Assembly (NCBI GenBank): GCA_020086605.1
Contig: JACBWW010000045.1
Location: 4,272,730-4,336,729, forward strand
Reading direction: 5' to 3'
Origin: Lanius collurio
Lineage: Eukaryota; Chordata; Aves; Passeriformes; Laniidae
DNA length: 64,000 nucleotides
The notes below the pieces were generated by a model that saw nothing but the letters and a program-made list of their open reading frames with translations, was not told the DNA's origin and did no database searches. A program made the position numbers and the translations under genes. Position 1 is the stretch's first letter. Every line of letters starts with the position of its first letter. Shown here piece after piece: positions 1-14,301 of the stretch.

Positions 1-3000
1 CAGTGCAGGAACAGTAAATGATGTGTAAAATTGAGTAAAAGATCTTCACTTTTTCTCCATATTTATTGTTGCTAACTATTCTCTGAATTGCATGGAGTTG
101 AGAGAGGATTCAGAAGTTTCCTTCCATCTGTAGCTTATTGTCATTAAACACAGAAAATTTATGTCAAAGGAATTTATGTCCTGTTCTGGCATGCATTCTA
201 CTATATGTCTTAGGCATCATAAAGCAGTTTCTGATCACCAGGATTTGAGAGAGATTAATTCATTCCACCTCCCTTGTCCAGAATATGCTCTGTGATTTCT
301 CCATAATAATTTCTGAAGATTCTCCTTTGGGGAATGGTGATTCTGCTTGTAGGATAACTATTAATCCTGGACTTCTAATAATTAAATGGAAAAATTTACA
401 TTAATATTGAAAATTAAACCTTTGATTGCTTCTAATTCCAATAGTTCTGAAAGATTTATTAAATTATGTTGTCCCAAGTGAAAATACATACAAATAATGT
501 GGTTTTGTGAACTGACACTCCATAGAAATATATAAAGACATATGTATGCATAAATGTACCTAGAAGACAATTGAAAAAGTTCAGTGTAACACAATTTGTC
601 TTTTTAACTTTCTATGAGTTATTCTAAAACTATAAAAATATTTAATTTCCAATATTCACCTGAAGAAGATGTAATAAAAATTCAGGCTATCTGGAAGTTT
701 TTGGGAATCTCCAGATCATTTCCTGAGGAGAAGGACAATATTATTTGGCCAATTACTCCCCAGCTCTCTCACTGATTAATCCTACTAAAGTAATTTTGTG
801 AATTTAACCTTTTGTTCTATTCTCTTGTGCACCTTGGAAATGGGAAACAACGAGCAGAGGAGGACTCAAGCCACGTGTTATTAGTGCTTGTCCTGCTGTT
901 TGACAATGAACCACAGACTGGGCACCACTGTCAATCAATTTTGCACCTACTCTCTACCATCTTCTGCCAGCCCATACTGCTTTTATAAAGTTTTATTTAA
1001 TAGCCTATTTATTGATGCAGTTTATATGCCAAAGTATAAAACACATTGTAGGCCATGCTACCAGTAGAAAGCTGCAACTTTAAATAAGTTGAATACCAAA
1101 GTATTTTTTCATTCAGATTCTAATTTAATGCTTTAAAAGTAATAAAATTAGCTAGTCTGGTAACCCACTTTATCCCATAAAGGAGTTCTTTGACAGTTTT
1201 ATGATGACATTTTGCTGTAAGAAGAAGTTCTGGAAATTACTAATTATTAAAGTAGCACATTACCTATACACAAGAACTATTTTGTGTTATCTTTTCAAGA
1301 CAGGTAAGTGTATAATGTGTGCTCAGCACCTCCAAGTCATTTATATGTGCTCAATACTTCCTATACTTTCAGACACAACAAAATCAAGGTTTTACCAGGT
1401 GAAATATGCTGGGCAATCTTTTTTTTTTTTGGTTTTCCTTTACATTTAAAATGATATGACAGCTTATTACAGCACTTTTTGTTATTACTAAAAATTTAAT
1501 TCTGAATCTTTAAGCAATCTAAATTGGAAGACAGGGATCGTCTCAGCATTTAAAAGTTTTCTATTTCTTTTTCAGAAAAATGTTCAAGACTTCACTAAGT
1601 AAATACAAAAAAAACCCTTATGAAGACTAGAAATCTGAGAGGAGATTTAAGTTTAAGCTGCAGATAGGTGAGTGCCAATAAACCAAGATGTGAAAGCAGC
1701 CCCAGAGTGCTTTAAAGCCCACTCTGTTAAAGTGTTTTATCTGCTCTCATGTTGCTTCATTGGTGCACGCCCCCATTTTAAATAAATCTTTACCTTCAAT
1801 CTTAAAACTTGCCAGGCGATAGAGATAAGAATGAATTATTCCAGCACTCAGTTCTTACGGAGGGAGCATCCTTAAAGCTCTAGGATTTCCCAACAACTTT
1901 CTGGTGTTTCTGACATACTTAAAACCCACGCCCAGGGCTCATCAAGACATCCCTGCAGAAGATTTGCAAAGACAAAGGCGAATCCAAGGGCTCCAAAGAG
2001 GGATAAAACACCCCCGTGCAGTCCCTGCCCTGCTGGCCCATGGCAGTGGAGCTGGAGCACACCTGAGCTCTGAGGCTCCCAGCACAGCAGTGACACACGG
2101 CAACAACCCCAAAATCCTGGCTCTGCTCTGCTCAGCAATCCCTTCCCACATGCTGGGAGCCTCTCTGAGGGTTCTGAGGGTTTTGTGCTTTTCTTCTGTC
2201 TAGAGTTTCCCCAGGAGCCAAAATGCTGCTTGAAAGACAAAACAAAATCTTCATGGAATGTTTCTTTATATTTATAGCACACTTTTGATCACACTCTTCA
2301 TGTACTTGGAAATTCATTACCAGTGTTTCAAGGTTGTTTGCCTAACTTGGCACATCAGTCCATGTCAGTGGCAGCCAGTGAATGAAAACAGAAGAAGAAA
2401 TAAAACAACTGTAGAAAATAACCCAGAAAGTATTTGCTACTTTTATCTTCAAGAATCATTCTGAATTTTAATCACTCTCAGGAAAAGATATTGGTCCACA
2501 TGTAAGACCATCTTCTGACCTGTAACATTTTAAATTCACAGCCTATACTGGGACTTGAGAAGGGAAAAGGAAATAGAAATGAGAGGAGTTTTTTGTGAGC
2601 AGTTAAGCCCTGCCTGTGCTGATGTCCAGGCCAGTGAATTTCTGCTTCATTGAGTGTCCCAGGAATGAGCAGGATTCAGCTGCTGCTCCTGCACAGGATG
2701 GCAGTGATGGCTCCTCACAGGCCCACATTTCACTGCAGGGTGCCCTGACTGCCCTCCCTGAGGGCTGAAGATCAATTACTGAGGCTTCATGAGGGGCAAG
2801 TGTTTGCCCAAGGCTTCCTTGGGCTGGGGCCAAGGAGACACAAAGGAAGGTCCTGTGGAAACCCAGCCAGGCCAGGCAAGGCTGGAGAGAATCCATCAGC
2901 TTTTAAACCTCTCATGCATTTCAGTGCTTCCAACTGCAATTCCAGTCACCTCTGCTGCCACTCCAAATGGTCCAATGATCCCATCAACCATTTGGTGAAA

Positions 3001-3481
3001 GATTTCGTTCTTCAAATCTGATTGCTTTAAACAGAAGGGCTTTGCAAACTGATCCTCCTTAATCAACTGCCTTCTTAAAGCTTTAATTGTGTGAATACTA
3101 CTAATTTCATTCAAAAATTGCTAGGGAACAATTATCGTCTTATTGATTGTCACTCATTTGCAAATGACTCACAGATCCTTATCAACTTTACAGCACAGTT
3201 TCCTGCTAAGGGTCATTAATGCCATTTCCATGTACTCTGTCATGGTTCTGCTATTCCTGTAGCCATAGTGAATGCTTAAATTCATAGTTATGAAGCAAAA
3301 TTATTTTTTTTTTCAATATATCCTGATGACTTTTTCAGAAAAAAAATCCTCAGACTTAGCCTAGTGATTCAAAAAACTTCACAGCCTTCTAAAATCAGCA
3401 ATGAGTTTTCTTGAATTTTCTTGGAAAGGAAGTTAAAAACCAGGGCATTATTTTCAAGTCAGGAATAATCAGGTTGTGTGG
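1..3481. other. AT-rich noncoding sequence, no gene recognised
   Basis: No open frame here exceeds about 136 codons and none resembles a known protein. Two GC-richer patches, about 1920-2215 and 2600-2990, carry overlapping open frames on both strands, which is what low stop-codon density gives by chance; they may be decayed retroelement sequence, but I cannot name a family. An 82-codon plus-strand frame starts at 1201 and contains a strong splice-donor-like CAGGTAAGT at 1301-1309, discussed in the findings. The rest is TAAT- and ATTA-rich sequence with short homopolymers. Confidence 0.75.
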
Positions 3482-3542
3482 TTTTTTTTTTTTTTTGTTT
3501 TTTTTTTTTTTTTGTTTTGTTTTGTTTTTGTTTGTTTTTTTT
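3482..3542. repeat. Poly-T / (TTTTG)n low-complexity tract
   Basis: Two pure T runs of 15 and 16 bases are followed by T runs of 3 to 8 bases separated by single G residues. Read on the minus strand this is A-rich with a CAAAA-like rhythm, so it could be the decayed poly-A tail of a minus-strand retroposed sequence, but no recognisable element body adjoins it. It is probably length-polymorphic and hard to sequence accurately. Confidence 0.9.
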
Positions 3543-6500
3543 CATGAAACCCACTGTAAGTGGGGCTGGCAGCTCTGTGCCTGTGAAAGTGTTGTATCAT
3601 AATCCACACCAGTAGATCAATGAACTGTTGGACAGAACCACTCAAAGTCACCTCCCTTCCCATTATCCTGCTTTCTGGCCTTCCAAGCACAAATTACCCA
3701 TCCACCTCCCGACCCCGTTGCAGACAGGCTGCTGTGAAGAGCACCTGTCAGAGTGATGCATGGCCCAGCCCAGAGCAGTGACAAATAGCAGGCAATAGCA
3801 CTTCTCTCAAGGAATAACAATTTAGCTACAACTCTGGCTCAGCATCTGTCCTGATTTCCTGCTGCAGAATCCCAGAGCTGCTGCTGGACAGGACATTGTC
3901 GTGCCAAATCTTTGTGATGCACCACAGGACAAATTGCCAGTGAGGTGTGTGACTGCAGGGATATCCTCCAGCTTTTTAAAGACCTGACACCAGATTGTTT
4001 TCTCCCTCAGGTAAAGATGGCAAAGGCAGCACAGGGGAAACATGCCCTCCTCTCTTATCAGATAAACTTTTAGGGTCGAATTCACAGCCTGAAAATCCTA
4101 AGGGTGCTCACCACTGCAGGCCTGAGTATGTTCTGTCTATAAAAAAATAGAGCTTAATTAAAAACATATATGCTTCCAAATTGCAATTAGTCATATGTGA
4201 AGTCTCCAGAGAGGCAATGTTTGTCTTTGATTTTATCCTCATCTACTGTTTCTAAGCTAGAGGGACAAAACAGATTTTCCTACTTGACATTAAGTTTTGG
4301 CATTAGTAAAGCTAAGCCAGGAGAAAAGGATAGACAGGAAATTAATTGGCTGTGTCCATTACCATGCAGGCCTGAGTTATCACTATAGAAACTGTGATGG
4401 GGAGTGTGCCACGTGTGCTGCTGTCACCTCAGAAATTGCCAGGGCACAGGCCAGGGGACAGGAGGTGGATGAGCCACTCAGGCGTAGTCAGGGATGGACT
4501 CTCACACACTCATTTGTGGTTATAGCTGCATGGAAATTAAAGTCTGTAATAAAGGCTTCCATTTCCATTAATGAATCACTGACTTAAGTTCACGGGGGTC
4601 TTCTGAAGTGAGAGTGGTTCTGTCTGTGGTGGCTATTTAACCCACTCTTGATCTCAGCAGGGCTGTGAAGTGTTTCACATACTCCAAAGGAACTCAGACT
4701 GAAGCCCAGTGCTCAAACTCGGGGCCTTCAGGACAAATGTCCCAGGCTGTGCACAGAAACAGCACCCAGGACTTGTGCTGGGGAAAAGAACAGCTTTGAT
4801 CATGCTAAAGCCACCAAAAGGTAGGGCAGGAAGGAGATTTCTGCCACAGTTCCTGCCTCATTCTGGCTAACATTTTACAGTGACAAACTGCTTCACTGGT
4901 GGAGATTTTCCAGAAGGCTGATTACCTGCTTATACTTCTGTTGAAAAGAAGGTTTTTTGTCTGTGGAAGAGGGAGGAAAAGGAAAGGCAGCAACAGCCAG
5001 AGCTGAGCAAGGCTCTCTAGGTCACCGCTCAAAAGGATGAAGCAACCCCACCTCACAGGCTCTTATATTTGTTTGGTGTGTGAATGCAACCTCAGGGCTT
5101 ACAAGACATGCATCCATACATCACCAGAATTTCCTAATTCCTTCCCTGGTCATGCAGAGCTCGGTGCTGAATCATCCCATTTCTCACATGCAGTGAGTGA
5201 AAACGCTTGCCAGGACCCCAAAGTCACAGTAACGGATTGTAAATTCTGCCAAAATTTATCTAAAGGCTTGACATTTTAAGATCTATGTTTTGGCATTTCT
5301 CTGTATCGTTGTATTGAAAAAGCAGGTGGTGAGGGTAAAATAGATTGTTAACACCAGAACCTCGCTCTTTAGATGTGACACATGCAATATATTAATTCAT
5401 GCCAAAGAATAATAATCCTATGAGTTATAAACAAAGCAAGTGCCATGGGAACCATCAATGCATGTTTAAGACATTAATTAAAAGTTAACATTTCCACCAA
5501 AGTTTCTAGCAACAGGTGACTCTCACCAGGTCCCAAACTGCACACAGAAATATGAGTTGCTGAAGTTTTTAAAAGCATTTGTCTAATCAAGGAGCAATTT
5601 TTGCCGCTCTATCCAACTTCCATTTTTATGCCAATGCGAAAAGGCATCTAAAAAATTTATACCTAAAGCTCAGGTCAAGAGCAGACATCTGTGTGAAAAT
5701 ATTATGGAGTCTGCTGGAGAGTGAGCTGAACACTTTGAGCAGGTGACCAGTAGATGGTGGCATAAGCTAAAATACTGAAATATTTGGTAAAAGGATGGCA
5801 ACTGTGATAAAATGACAGCTTTTGTTTTTACTGAGACTTCAGATCTTTTATCTGATATGAGGATTCTTTCTGCTTTCTTCTTCTTATTGCAATTGCTGTC
5901 TTTGTTCAATTCATTTAAAGTTGGAGAGAAAGGTGTGTTTTATTGTCTTCCATCAAATATTAATTTTCATGTTCTTTGGTTTAATACTTACACTGTCACT
6001 CTATTGATTCAAAAAGCCCTCACTCTCAAGACTGCTGATTAATCAGTTTGTTATTTATTTATATCATTTAATGCAGGAATAATAATTAAAAAAGAGCAAG
6101 TTAGCTTGATTCTCTCAGAATTAAGCATTAGCAGGACAGGGCAGCATCAGCTTTGCCTTGGCACAGGCCAGAGGAACAACAGCAGCACCAAAAGGACTTT
6201 TCTACAGGTGTTTGCTCCACGGTGTAGCACTGCAGTTCATAAATCACTCCTGTTCCAATACCAAGGAACAGTGAGAGAAACAAAAGCAATTTACTGTTCT
6301 TCATTTTGGACTCACAGCAATTGGGGAAGGAACTGATAGATTTGGTGGTACTGGGACAACAGCAACGCTCTGTCACCATCTGTCCCAGAACTGGGTAAAG
6401 AACACAAAGGTTTTCCCCATATTAAGGAAAAATTGGCTCTTGGATTAAATAAGTGCTGCCTAGGTGGATCAAGGCAAGATGTAAGTAGAGATAAAATGAG

Positions 6501-6682
6501 GTTTCAGAGCTCACCACCATTTGTCAGGGCATCTATCAGAAAGCATCAGAGGGCTCTAATAACTGGAGGGCACTTCTGTGCTCCCCTGTTTCCTGGAGGC
6601 CAATGGGGATGGGAACGAAGCCCATCCATTGTCTCTGTCACTCAGAGCAACAACTGTGCTAATGCTTCACTGTAAAGAGCAC
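3543..6682. other. Noncoding sequence, no gene recognised
   Basis: Only short open frames of fewer than about 100 codons occur, with no recognisable protein similarity and no exon-like bounded structure. Moderately GC-rich patches at about 3700-3930 and 4380-4500 alternate with AT-rich sequence. I see no LINE, LTR or RNA gene that I can name. Confidence 0.7.
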
Positions 6683-6736
6683 TGCAGTGACAACCTGCTC
6701 TGCAGTGACAACCTGCTCTGCAGTGACAACCTGCCC
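6683..6736 (+). repeat. Short tandem repeat, 18-bp unit x 3
   Basis: The unit TGCAGTGACAACCTGCTC occupies 6683-6700, 6701-6718 and 6719-6736. The only difference is one T-to-C change near the end of copy 3. The period is divisible by three, so an open plus-strand frame reads a repeated DNLLCS-like hexapeptide. That follows from the repeat itself and is not evidence of coding. Confidence 0.95.
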
Positions 6737-9700
6737 TGCACTGGCACTGAGATACCTGGCACGCTCAGCGAGGCCAGGCACTGCACAGCCACACAAGAAG
6801 GGCTCTCTCTAACAGTATTTGGTTCAGGATTTCTTAATATCTCCAAAGTTTGCAACTGCCCCAGATTTCCCTTATGCAGAATTACCTGCAATGATTAGTT
6901 GCAGTCATGAAAAAAGAAGTTTTGCTGTCAGACTTACAGTTCATAATTCACTTCCACAGGAAGTGATGATTGCAGAACTATTCAAATTTAAAATAAAAGT
7001 CTTTGCTCACTTATGGCTCCATACACAAATTAAGGTCTATGACACATGCTCACAAGCATAAACTAAAATCCCTAAAGGCAGGATACCTTTACAGTTCCAC
7101 AAAATAAACTTAAAGGAGCATTATAATGGTTTTGAGGATATAAAATCCGAACCTGACCCATCACTGTTACTGTTCTGGGATGGTTCATGCACTAAAGCTG
7201 ATGCACACACAAAAGGTTCAGCTTTGCCCTTGTGCTGCAGTCCCATTTGCATTGTCTGCAAACAGAATCTTCAGATTAGAGAAACAGACTTTAAATGCTG
7301 TGGTCTGTGTTAAGAAATTCAGTTTCATTAAAACTTTCCCCAAATTACTTCTATTATCAGGGCTGAGCTGTAAGCATTTTTACTAAATAATTATGCAATA
7401 AAAACATGAAAGGAAAGGTATGTCCACTTAGAAAGGACCAAATCGTTGATATTTCATTAATTCTTGGGTTTTTTTTGCAAGCACTCCCATTTACCCATAT
7501 ATAAATGTAAATTAATAAAAGCCTGCACTTCCATTCTAATTAACAGCCTTGAGAGAAATAATTATAATATCATAGCTTACAGAGAATGATTATGGTGGAA
7601 TTTTTTTCAATACTTTTAAAGTATTTTTTAAATGTGTATTTGAACAACTAATAATTATATAAACTAAAGAAAAACCCCAAACCCTGCATTGGGAGGAACT
7701 GAAAAAAAAAAAAAATACAGTGAGAGCAGGAAAGATAATTGTGAAAGAAAATATTGAACTCCTTCAAAATGCTCCGATGATAATGAATAAAGAATGGAAT
7801 GACAACAGTGAAAGTGTTTTAACTTTTTTCCAAGCTGGGAAATATTTACAACCTGTAGTTCATGTACTCAATGACATTAAACAAAAAGAGTATATTCAAC
7901 TCCCTGTGGTGTGGAATTCCTCCTCAGCAATCCATGAGGGAAAATGATTCATTGAGTTATTTACAAGGAGATCTAACAAAACCCTGGCAAGGTTCTGAAA
8001 CCCTCGTGTGCTGACAGGGAACCAGACAAGGGCATTACCAGCAATCATCTTTACCCATCCCTAAAACTTCAGCATGTACTTCTGTGCAGAAATTCACTTT
8101 GCAAAACTTTAGGGAATGACATTTCCTCAAAGGAAGGTACTGCATGATGGAATAATTACCTGATTTAATATCTGTTTATTTTCAAATTGTTTTAAGAGTA
8201 GAGGTGGAATAGGTTAACAAAAGCTGTTCTTATGAGAGTTCAGTGCTGTTTGAGTTTTGTACTCTCTCAGAAGCCCACAAATACAGGAGCAAAAGCTCAT
8301 GGGGCAGCAGGAAATCCCAAATGGGCCTTTGTTTCTCTGATAAAGCCATGCAAGAGAGGCAAATTTACAGCCAGCACATTCCTAATAACCACTTGCAATT
8401 TTTCAAAATACAAATCCACAGTAAAGGGATAATTCTTCCAGTAGCAACAGCGACTGCAGAAGAGAAATAATAAGACAGAATTTTTAATTATGATACAAGG
8501 GTCTGTTTGTCAGTGCATGCACAACTGCAAATGAATATCTATATTTTAATTTTGTTGTTGGAAAATACAACTTTTTAGAAACTTCATCTAGGGTAGTTGG
8601 GCATTACACACACACGTCTCTCAAACAGGGAGAATACCTGGTAGCTGTAAGACCTTCTTAGGTAAGTCCCAAACCACCAAAGTTATGAAAAAGAATTAAA
8701 AAGTGAAATGTTATCTGTCAGTCTCTTCTTCAGTTTTAAAGCTCTGTAGTACTTGGATTTATTTCTTCTTGCCCTGAAATCAGAATATTTTGCCCAGTTA
8801 TATTTTGAGCAAGCGAGCCTTGCTGCTTCCCTCTTTAAACAACCAGATTCTGATCTCCAGTGAATGACCCATCTAATACTTCTTTTTTTTTTCACATTTA
8901 TTTCTTCTTCAAGTTGCAAAAAGTATCATTTTTGTCTTTGCTGATGCTGCAGCTGTTAAACTCTGCCACTCCCACAGAATTTGGCTGGGGATGCTCCTTC
9001 CCCACCCGTCCTGGGTGATGCCCCTTACCCCAGGTCAGGGTGTGCTCTGTCAGTGCCACCACAAACGTGCCATCTTCACTTAAATGCTGAGAGTTCATCA
9101 TCTCCTCATGTTTTGACACAAGGGCTACAGTGAAGTAAAAAGTGGCTGCAGCTCCCTAAATATCCCAGTAAGTGCTGCAAATTTCTCTCTCTTTTTTCCT
9201 TTTGTTAGGCACGGGGTAATCACAGCAACCACTCTCCACCATTAATTCAAGTGGGATGACACCGTTCCTGGACAGAGAATGCACAATTCATTCTAAATGG
9301 CAGTATTTCCATCTGACTGCTTTAGAGGGAAAAAAAAAAACATTTCTAATCTTTTGAAGCTGCCTGCTGGAAAGGATTTCAGAAATTGCTAATGTAGAGG
9401 AGTAGAGAGAGAAGAGGTGGTAACTATGCGAAATGAGGTAGCACAAGGCAGTTCCCCCCAAGTTACAGTCAACTCCTCTTGATACACAATTGAATTTGTG
9501 CTCTATAGAGAAATAGAAAATAATCCAGTGACTTTATGGGGAGAGTTATGCTGTGTTAAAAGCAACAGGTAAATTTGAAACCACTAAAGCTTCACTGATC
9601 CTTGTGTTTGTTGTGTCAGCAAGTAAAAATACGTGACCATGAGAAAACTGATGCAGCTGCAGGATGGGAACCTTTGCATGCAATGCTGCCAAATTTTACA

Positions 9701-12700
9701 GGTTCTTCTGCCACCTCCTGCTTGTAGGAATCTCATGCACTCCCAGTGCTGACAGTAAATTTCATGAATTCATTGTGAGATGTTAGAGATCTACCAAAAT
9801 TAATGCAGATATAGGCTGGATGTGAACTGTTTCCCATTTGTTGTCTGACTCTGAATCCCATCCTGTATTGCAAACAGGCTGTGGATATAGAAAAGGCATT
9901 GAGCAATGATTCAAAGTTCTATAAATTCACTGAGAATAAATCACAATAGAAATGGAAAAATCCACAACCTAATCAAGAAAATCCACAAAACAGGTACTTA
10001 ATGCATATAAATAAGAAAATTCAGAGAAACAAATCACCTTTTCTGATCTGCAGTATAATTTCCTTTTCTTTATTTCACCTCCCTTAGACATCTGTACACC
10101 CACAAGTATTTCGGGTATTTAGTTATTTTTCCTTGGACTTTTTTATTATTTTTATTTCCTTTAAATTTGAACATTTACATACATTTACATTTACAATTTA
10201 ACTTCTGTGTCTTTCAGTACTTCACATGGTACCAAAGTAAACAGATTTAAGTTGGAAGCTCTTTTAGCTGCTGTCAGTCATTAACATCAGTTAAATTGGT
10301 TTTATAGTACCTTCCCCATTAAACTCTTTGCAACTCCCAGTCAAGCAACAGAGTCCAGCTAATAGTGCTCATCAAAAGGTGCCAGGCTGTACTTGGTATT
10401 ACAGGTACTTTCAAAAATGACTCTAATCTTATGTAAATCTAAATTCCGATTGATTATAAGCCCTTCACAAAGACAAATCATTGCAACCCAATTTTCTGCA
10501 GATGAAAATGATTGCAAAGCTGGTTTTATGCATGCTACACATTCTACTGCTAACCCTCAGAGCCTGCAAGAAAATAACTTGTTCCTTTCTATTAAAATAT
10601 AATTGAAAACATACGGCATTCTTTCCCAGCTAATTTCCATGGAGCTGCTAATGAAAGTGCTGCAGTGAAGCTGGGCTTCACTTGGAAGCAATATCAGAAA
10701 AGTAATGCCAGAGCAGCATGGGTCTAATTACTCAATTTTTAAACTAATTCTGAGGGCCTTTTAGTAAATGCCTGATTTAATAGTTTTACTGTGCTTTGGT
10801 TAATATATGACCCAGATGAAGAAGAACAATTGTTTTTAAACATTATAACAAAGACTCCCTCCAGTAATGTATCCACCCAATCATTGTGAGATGGTTTTCA
10901 GATGCAGCTCTCTTTTTTCCTACAGCATCCACAGGTTGGCTGTGGCATAACCTGTGAGAAGTTTTGCAAAGGTGCTGGGAAAATATTGAGGTCTACATGG
11001 GCTCTAAGAGTTCGGGCAGAAGTGATTTCCCTCAGCCCCTACATTTGCTGGCTGTGCAGCCCCTACCCTTCCATTTAGGTGCCATAAAATCGTGTATCAA
11101 CCTGGATTTAATGCAGCAGGTCTGCAATAGTCAGGTGCTAAATAAGGTTACTTGTTAATTATGCTGAAAGCACGACTTGTGAGGCAGTTGAGTCCTTTAA
11201 AATGTATTTTAAAAGAATTTCCTAAAGAAATGACATTTCACTTTATGAATCTGTTTTTATGGAAGGGAGACTGCTGTAAAGTAATGGATGTTGGAGCTCT
11301 TTGGAAGCACTCTTTGGGGATTACTGCTTGCCCTTACACCGTGAAGGACTTTAATGTGCTTTAGCTTATACAGTGACTTCATGCTTTTAGATGAAATCCC
11401 CTGGTTACACCATAACTCACCCTCACTCAGAGATAACAGCCATATTTAAAAGGGGACACTTTTTATGTCCTGCACAGCATATCTTTTGCTCCCATGTGCA
11501 GATTTACACATGGATTCAGTGACAATTGAACAGGGAAATCCAGCTTTATTTCGGCGTGGTAAATTCTCTGATGTAACATTGACCATGTCTGCCAACTCTT
11601 CAGCTCATCACATCCTTTTCTGATAACACAGCTCTAAGTTCTCTGAAATTCTAGCAGTAGGAATATCTAGAAAGTGAAATACTTGCAATAGTCTCTGGAT
11701 GTATCATCTCACTTTTCTCTCAACAAATTTAATTGATATCTGATGTCTGTTTGCATTTTCCTTTGAGACAGTGTTTTCTAATTATTTAAATGCATATTTT
11801 GTTAACAAGTGATAAACAGAGAATGTTTTACTCCAGACAATTTCTGCTTGAGGGCTCTGTGGCAAGAATGCCAGTTAATTTTAAAAGCAGGAAATGAATA
11901 ATATGATTTTTAATAATCTTGAATTGTCTTAATCTCAAATGCCTGTCCCCATTCCTGTGCTCCCATGCCTCAGCAGCTGTTTTCTCTGAAAATCTTCCTG
12001 CAAACAAATTTTTTCCTGTTTTCCTTTATCTTATCTAATCATCTTACAACATTGTATAATGGATTGGATTTCTCTGCTTTCTCTTTTAGCACTCTGAGAT
12101 CAAAAAAATCTTTAAAACAACTAAAATCTTGTTTTGCACAACTGCTGTAGAATCAGTGGTGTTGGCAGCATGACAAGCAGTAGGAGCTCTGTGGGACCTC
12201 CCAGGCCCCTGAGACATCCTTCACTCAGTGAGCACACAACCTATAGACCCACCTCTGGTAAATCCAGATCAGTGAACACAAGTTACAGAAGCTGCACTGC
12301 ACAGTGGATCAGGCCTTAAACACTCTGAGAAGAACTTGCAGATGAGATGCAGTTGGCATGTGAGAACCTTCCTGGGAAGCAGCTTTCCCTTTAGACTGAA
12401 TGTGTGAGGATTTGATGCTAATTTTAGTCAAATTCCACAAATAAAGCAGTTTGCCAAACATGCAGTCAGTTGGTAAGAGCTGTAATCATGGTGATTTTAG
12501 AAACATGAAAACTTTAAGACCAGTTTATTTCATATTCAGTAGGCAATCCAGAAGATAATTTCTGATTTGTAAGTCTGAAATCAGTTATCCTTGGGAAGCA
12601 CTTTGGAGAAATCCTTACCCTGCTTTCTGAGCCATGATGGTTTCTCTGTGACTACACAGTGATTCTCTGCATAGACAGTGAGAACTGCACACAATTAAAA

Positions 12701-14301
12701 ATCACTGAACTTTTGAAGTGCCTCTGTTAATTGCATAGCAACTACAAAACCAAAAAGAATTCACAAATTCAAATCCAAACATAGGAAAAAACCTCCAGGA
12801 ATTCTGGATTTTATTCTTTGGTTCCAGCACTACCTCTTCTCCCCACTCTTCCAGCCCTAATCAGAACACACAACAGCAATCCCTTTTCAGATTGGCTCAT
12901 CCTTCTTTTCCCTTTATTGGGAGCCAGTGATAAATGCTTGAAGCACAGCATGGGGACCATGCACCATAAAATCCTTTAAACAATCCCTTCTGGGAGATTT
13001 AGCAAAGAAAAGCAGCTGCAGAGTCTTCTGCTGGGCTTGCAGGAAACAAACCCCTCCGTTTTGGCTGGGAGTTCAAGCTGAACTCCAAGGCTGTGGAATC
13101 CCTAAATGAAGTGAATGGGGAAAGGCAACAATCTCAGAGAGCAAAGCACTGGATCATGGATCATCCCCAGGTGGTGTTTTCAGGGGTGTCTGTAACCACA
13201 GGGACTCTCATCAGCTTAGGGAAAAAAAAATCCAATCTTTCTAAAGTAAACATAAAAACCCATTCTGAACCATCGTTTTGCTACAGGGTTCTACATTTCT
13301 ACTGGATATGGAAGTTTCTTTTACCATCTTTTGTGTATTTTCAGACTGTCTATTTCACTTAATATTTTTATTGTCAAAAATAGCAAACGAAGACTGAACT
13401 TGAGAAAAATAATAAGAAAACATGAGTAAAACAGAGAGGATTCCTTGAAATTCATGTTTTCAAAATTTGGATTTCTATGAGCCACAGATTTCTTAAATTT
13501 AAAGGTTTAAATAAATAACTGATCTCCTCAGTAAATCAAAGTTTTGTATCATCATAAACCCTTCAGCACACAGTGTTTTGATTGCACTGTGCTTAAGAAA
13601 GACCTTGTTCCATGGGCATGATGAAGAACAAAATTAATTGTTAGTGAGGAAAACCTCTTAAAATGTTACAAGAAACAAAGCACCAAAAATTCTATTTAAA
13701 ATCATTGAAATGTATCTCTCTATTCTATGATCTTCCCAACCCAGAAGGAAATTGCAAGCCCTTGTGTGCACCAATTTACAAATTAAACTTCATGCCAAGG
13801 AGCAGCAGCCTGTCAGAGAGGATCTGAGGTGCAGGTGTATGAGCAGGAACACACACTGAAGTGTCAGCTCAAATAAAAACACAGATCACCTTTTTTCCCC
13901 AATCAGTAAACAAAGAACACTTACAAAGGGCAGCAGTACACAGAGGAAGAAGAATACCTTCCCTAAATGATGCTGTCAGAAAAAGGGAGATGGGCCTGAT
14001 TAAAATCTAAATGCCAGGAACCCAGACATTCCCAGGGCATGCAACAATTTGTAACAGCTAGGAGAAAAGAATATTGAAGGAGAAAATAAGTCAAACCTGT
14101 CAGATAAGGGCAGGGAGTTCATGATTCAGCAATGCTTCATTGTTAGCCCAAAGGTCAAGGATGCAAGGAAAGATATTGGAAGTCTGTATTGTAACAAAAT
14201 GCTAAACACACACTATTACACCTAAAAGCCATCAATTAAAGCAGAATATCACAGCCTCCTTACATTTTGGTGCCTGACTGAGCTGTGACCCAAGGCAGCA
14301 G
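6737..14301. other. AT-rich noncoding sequence, no gene recognised
   Basis: All open frames are below about 90 codons. One lysine- and arginine-rich minus-strand frame (8683-8919, 78 codons) looks slightly protein-like but matches nothing I recognise and has no flanking splice signals or retrogene features. A 13-A run lies near 7701-7713. There is no recognisable CR1, LTR, tRNA or other structured RNA. Confidence 0.7.

Noticed and set aside
2806..2824. Hairpin GCCCAAGG-CTT-CCTTGGGC
   Set aside because: It is an isolated short stem without a following T run or other structured-RNA context. Bacterial-type terminators are not relevant in this genome.
8683..8919. Basic 78-codon minus-strand frame that looked like a possible LINE or pseudogene fragment
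   Set aside because: No motif of a reverse transcriptase, endonuclease or known host gene could be matched, and no repeat landmarks flank it.
13721..13745. TATTCTATGATCTTCCCAAC, which resembles a CR1 tail
   Set aside because: The surrounding CR1 3' phrases are absent on both strands, so the resemblance is only to the short ATTCTATGA word.
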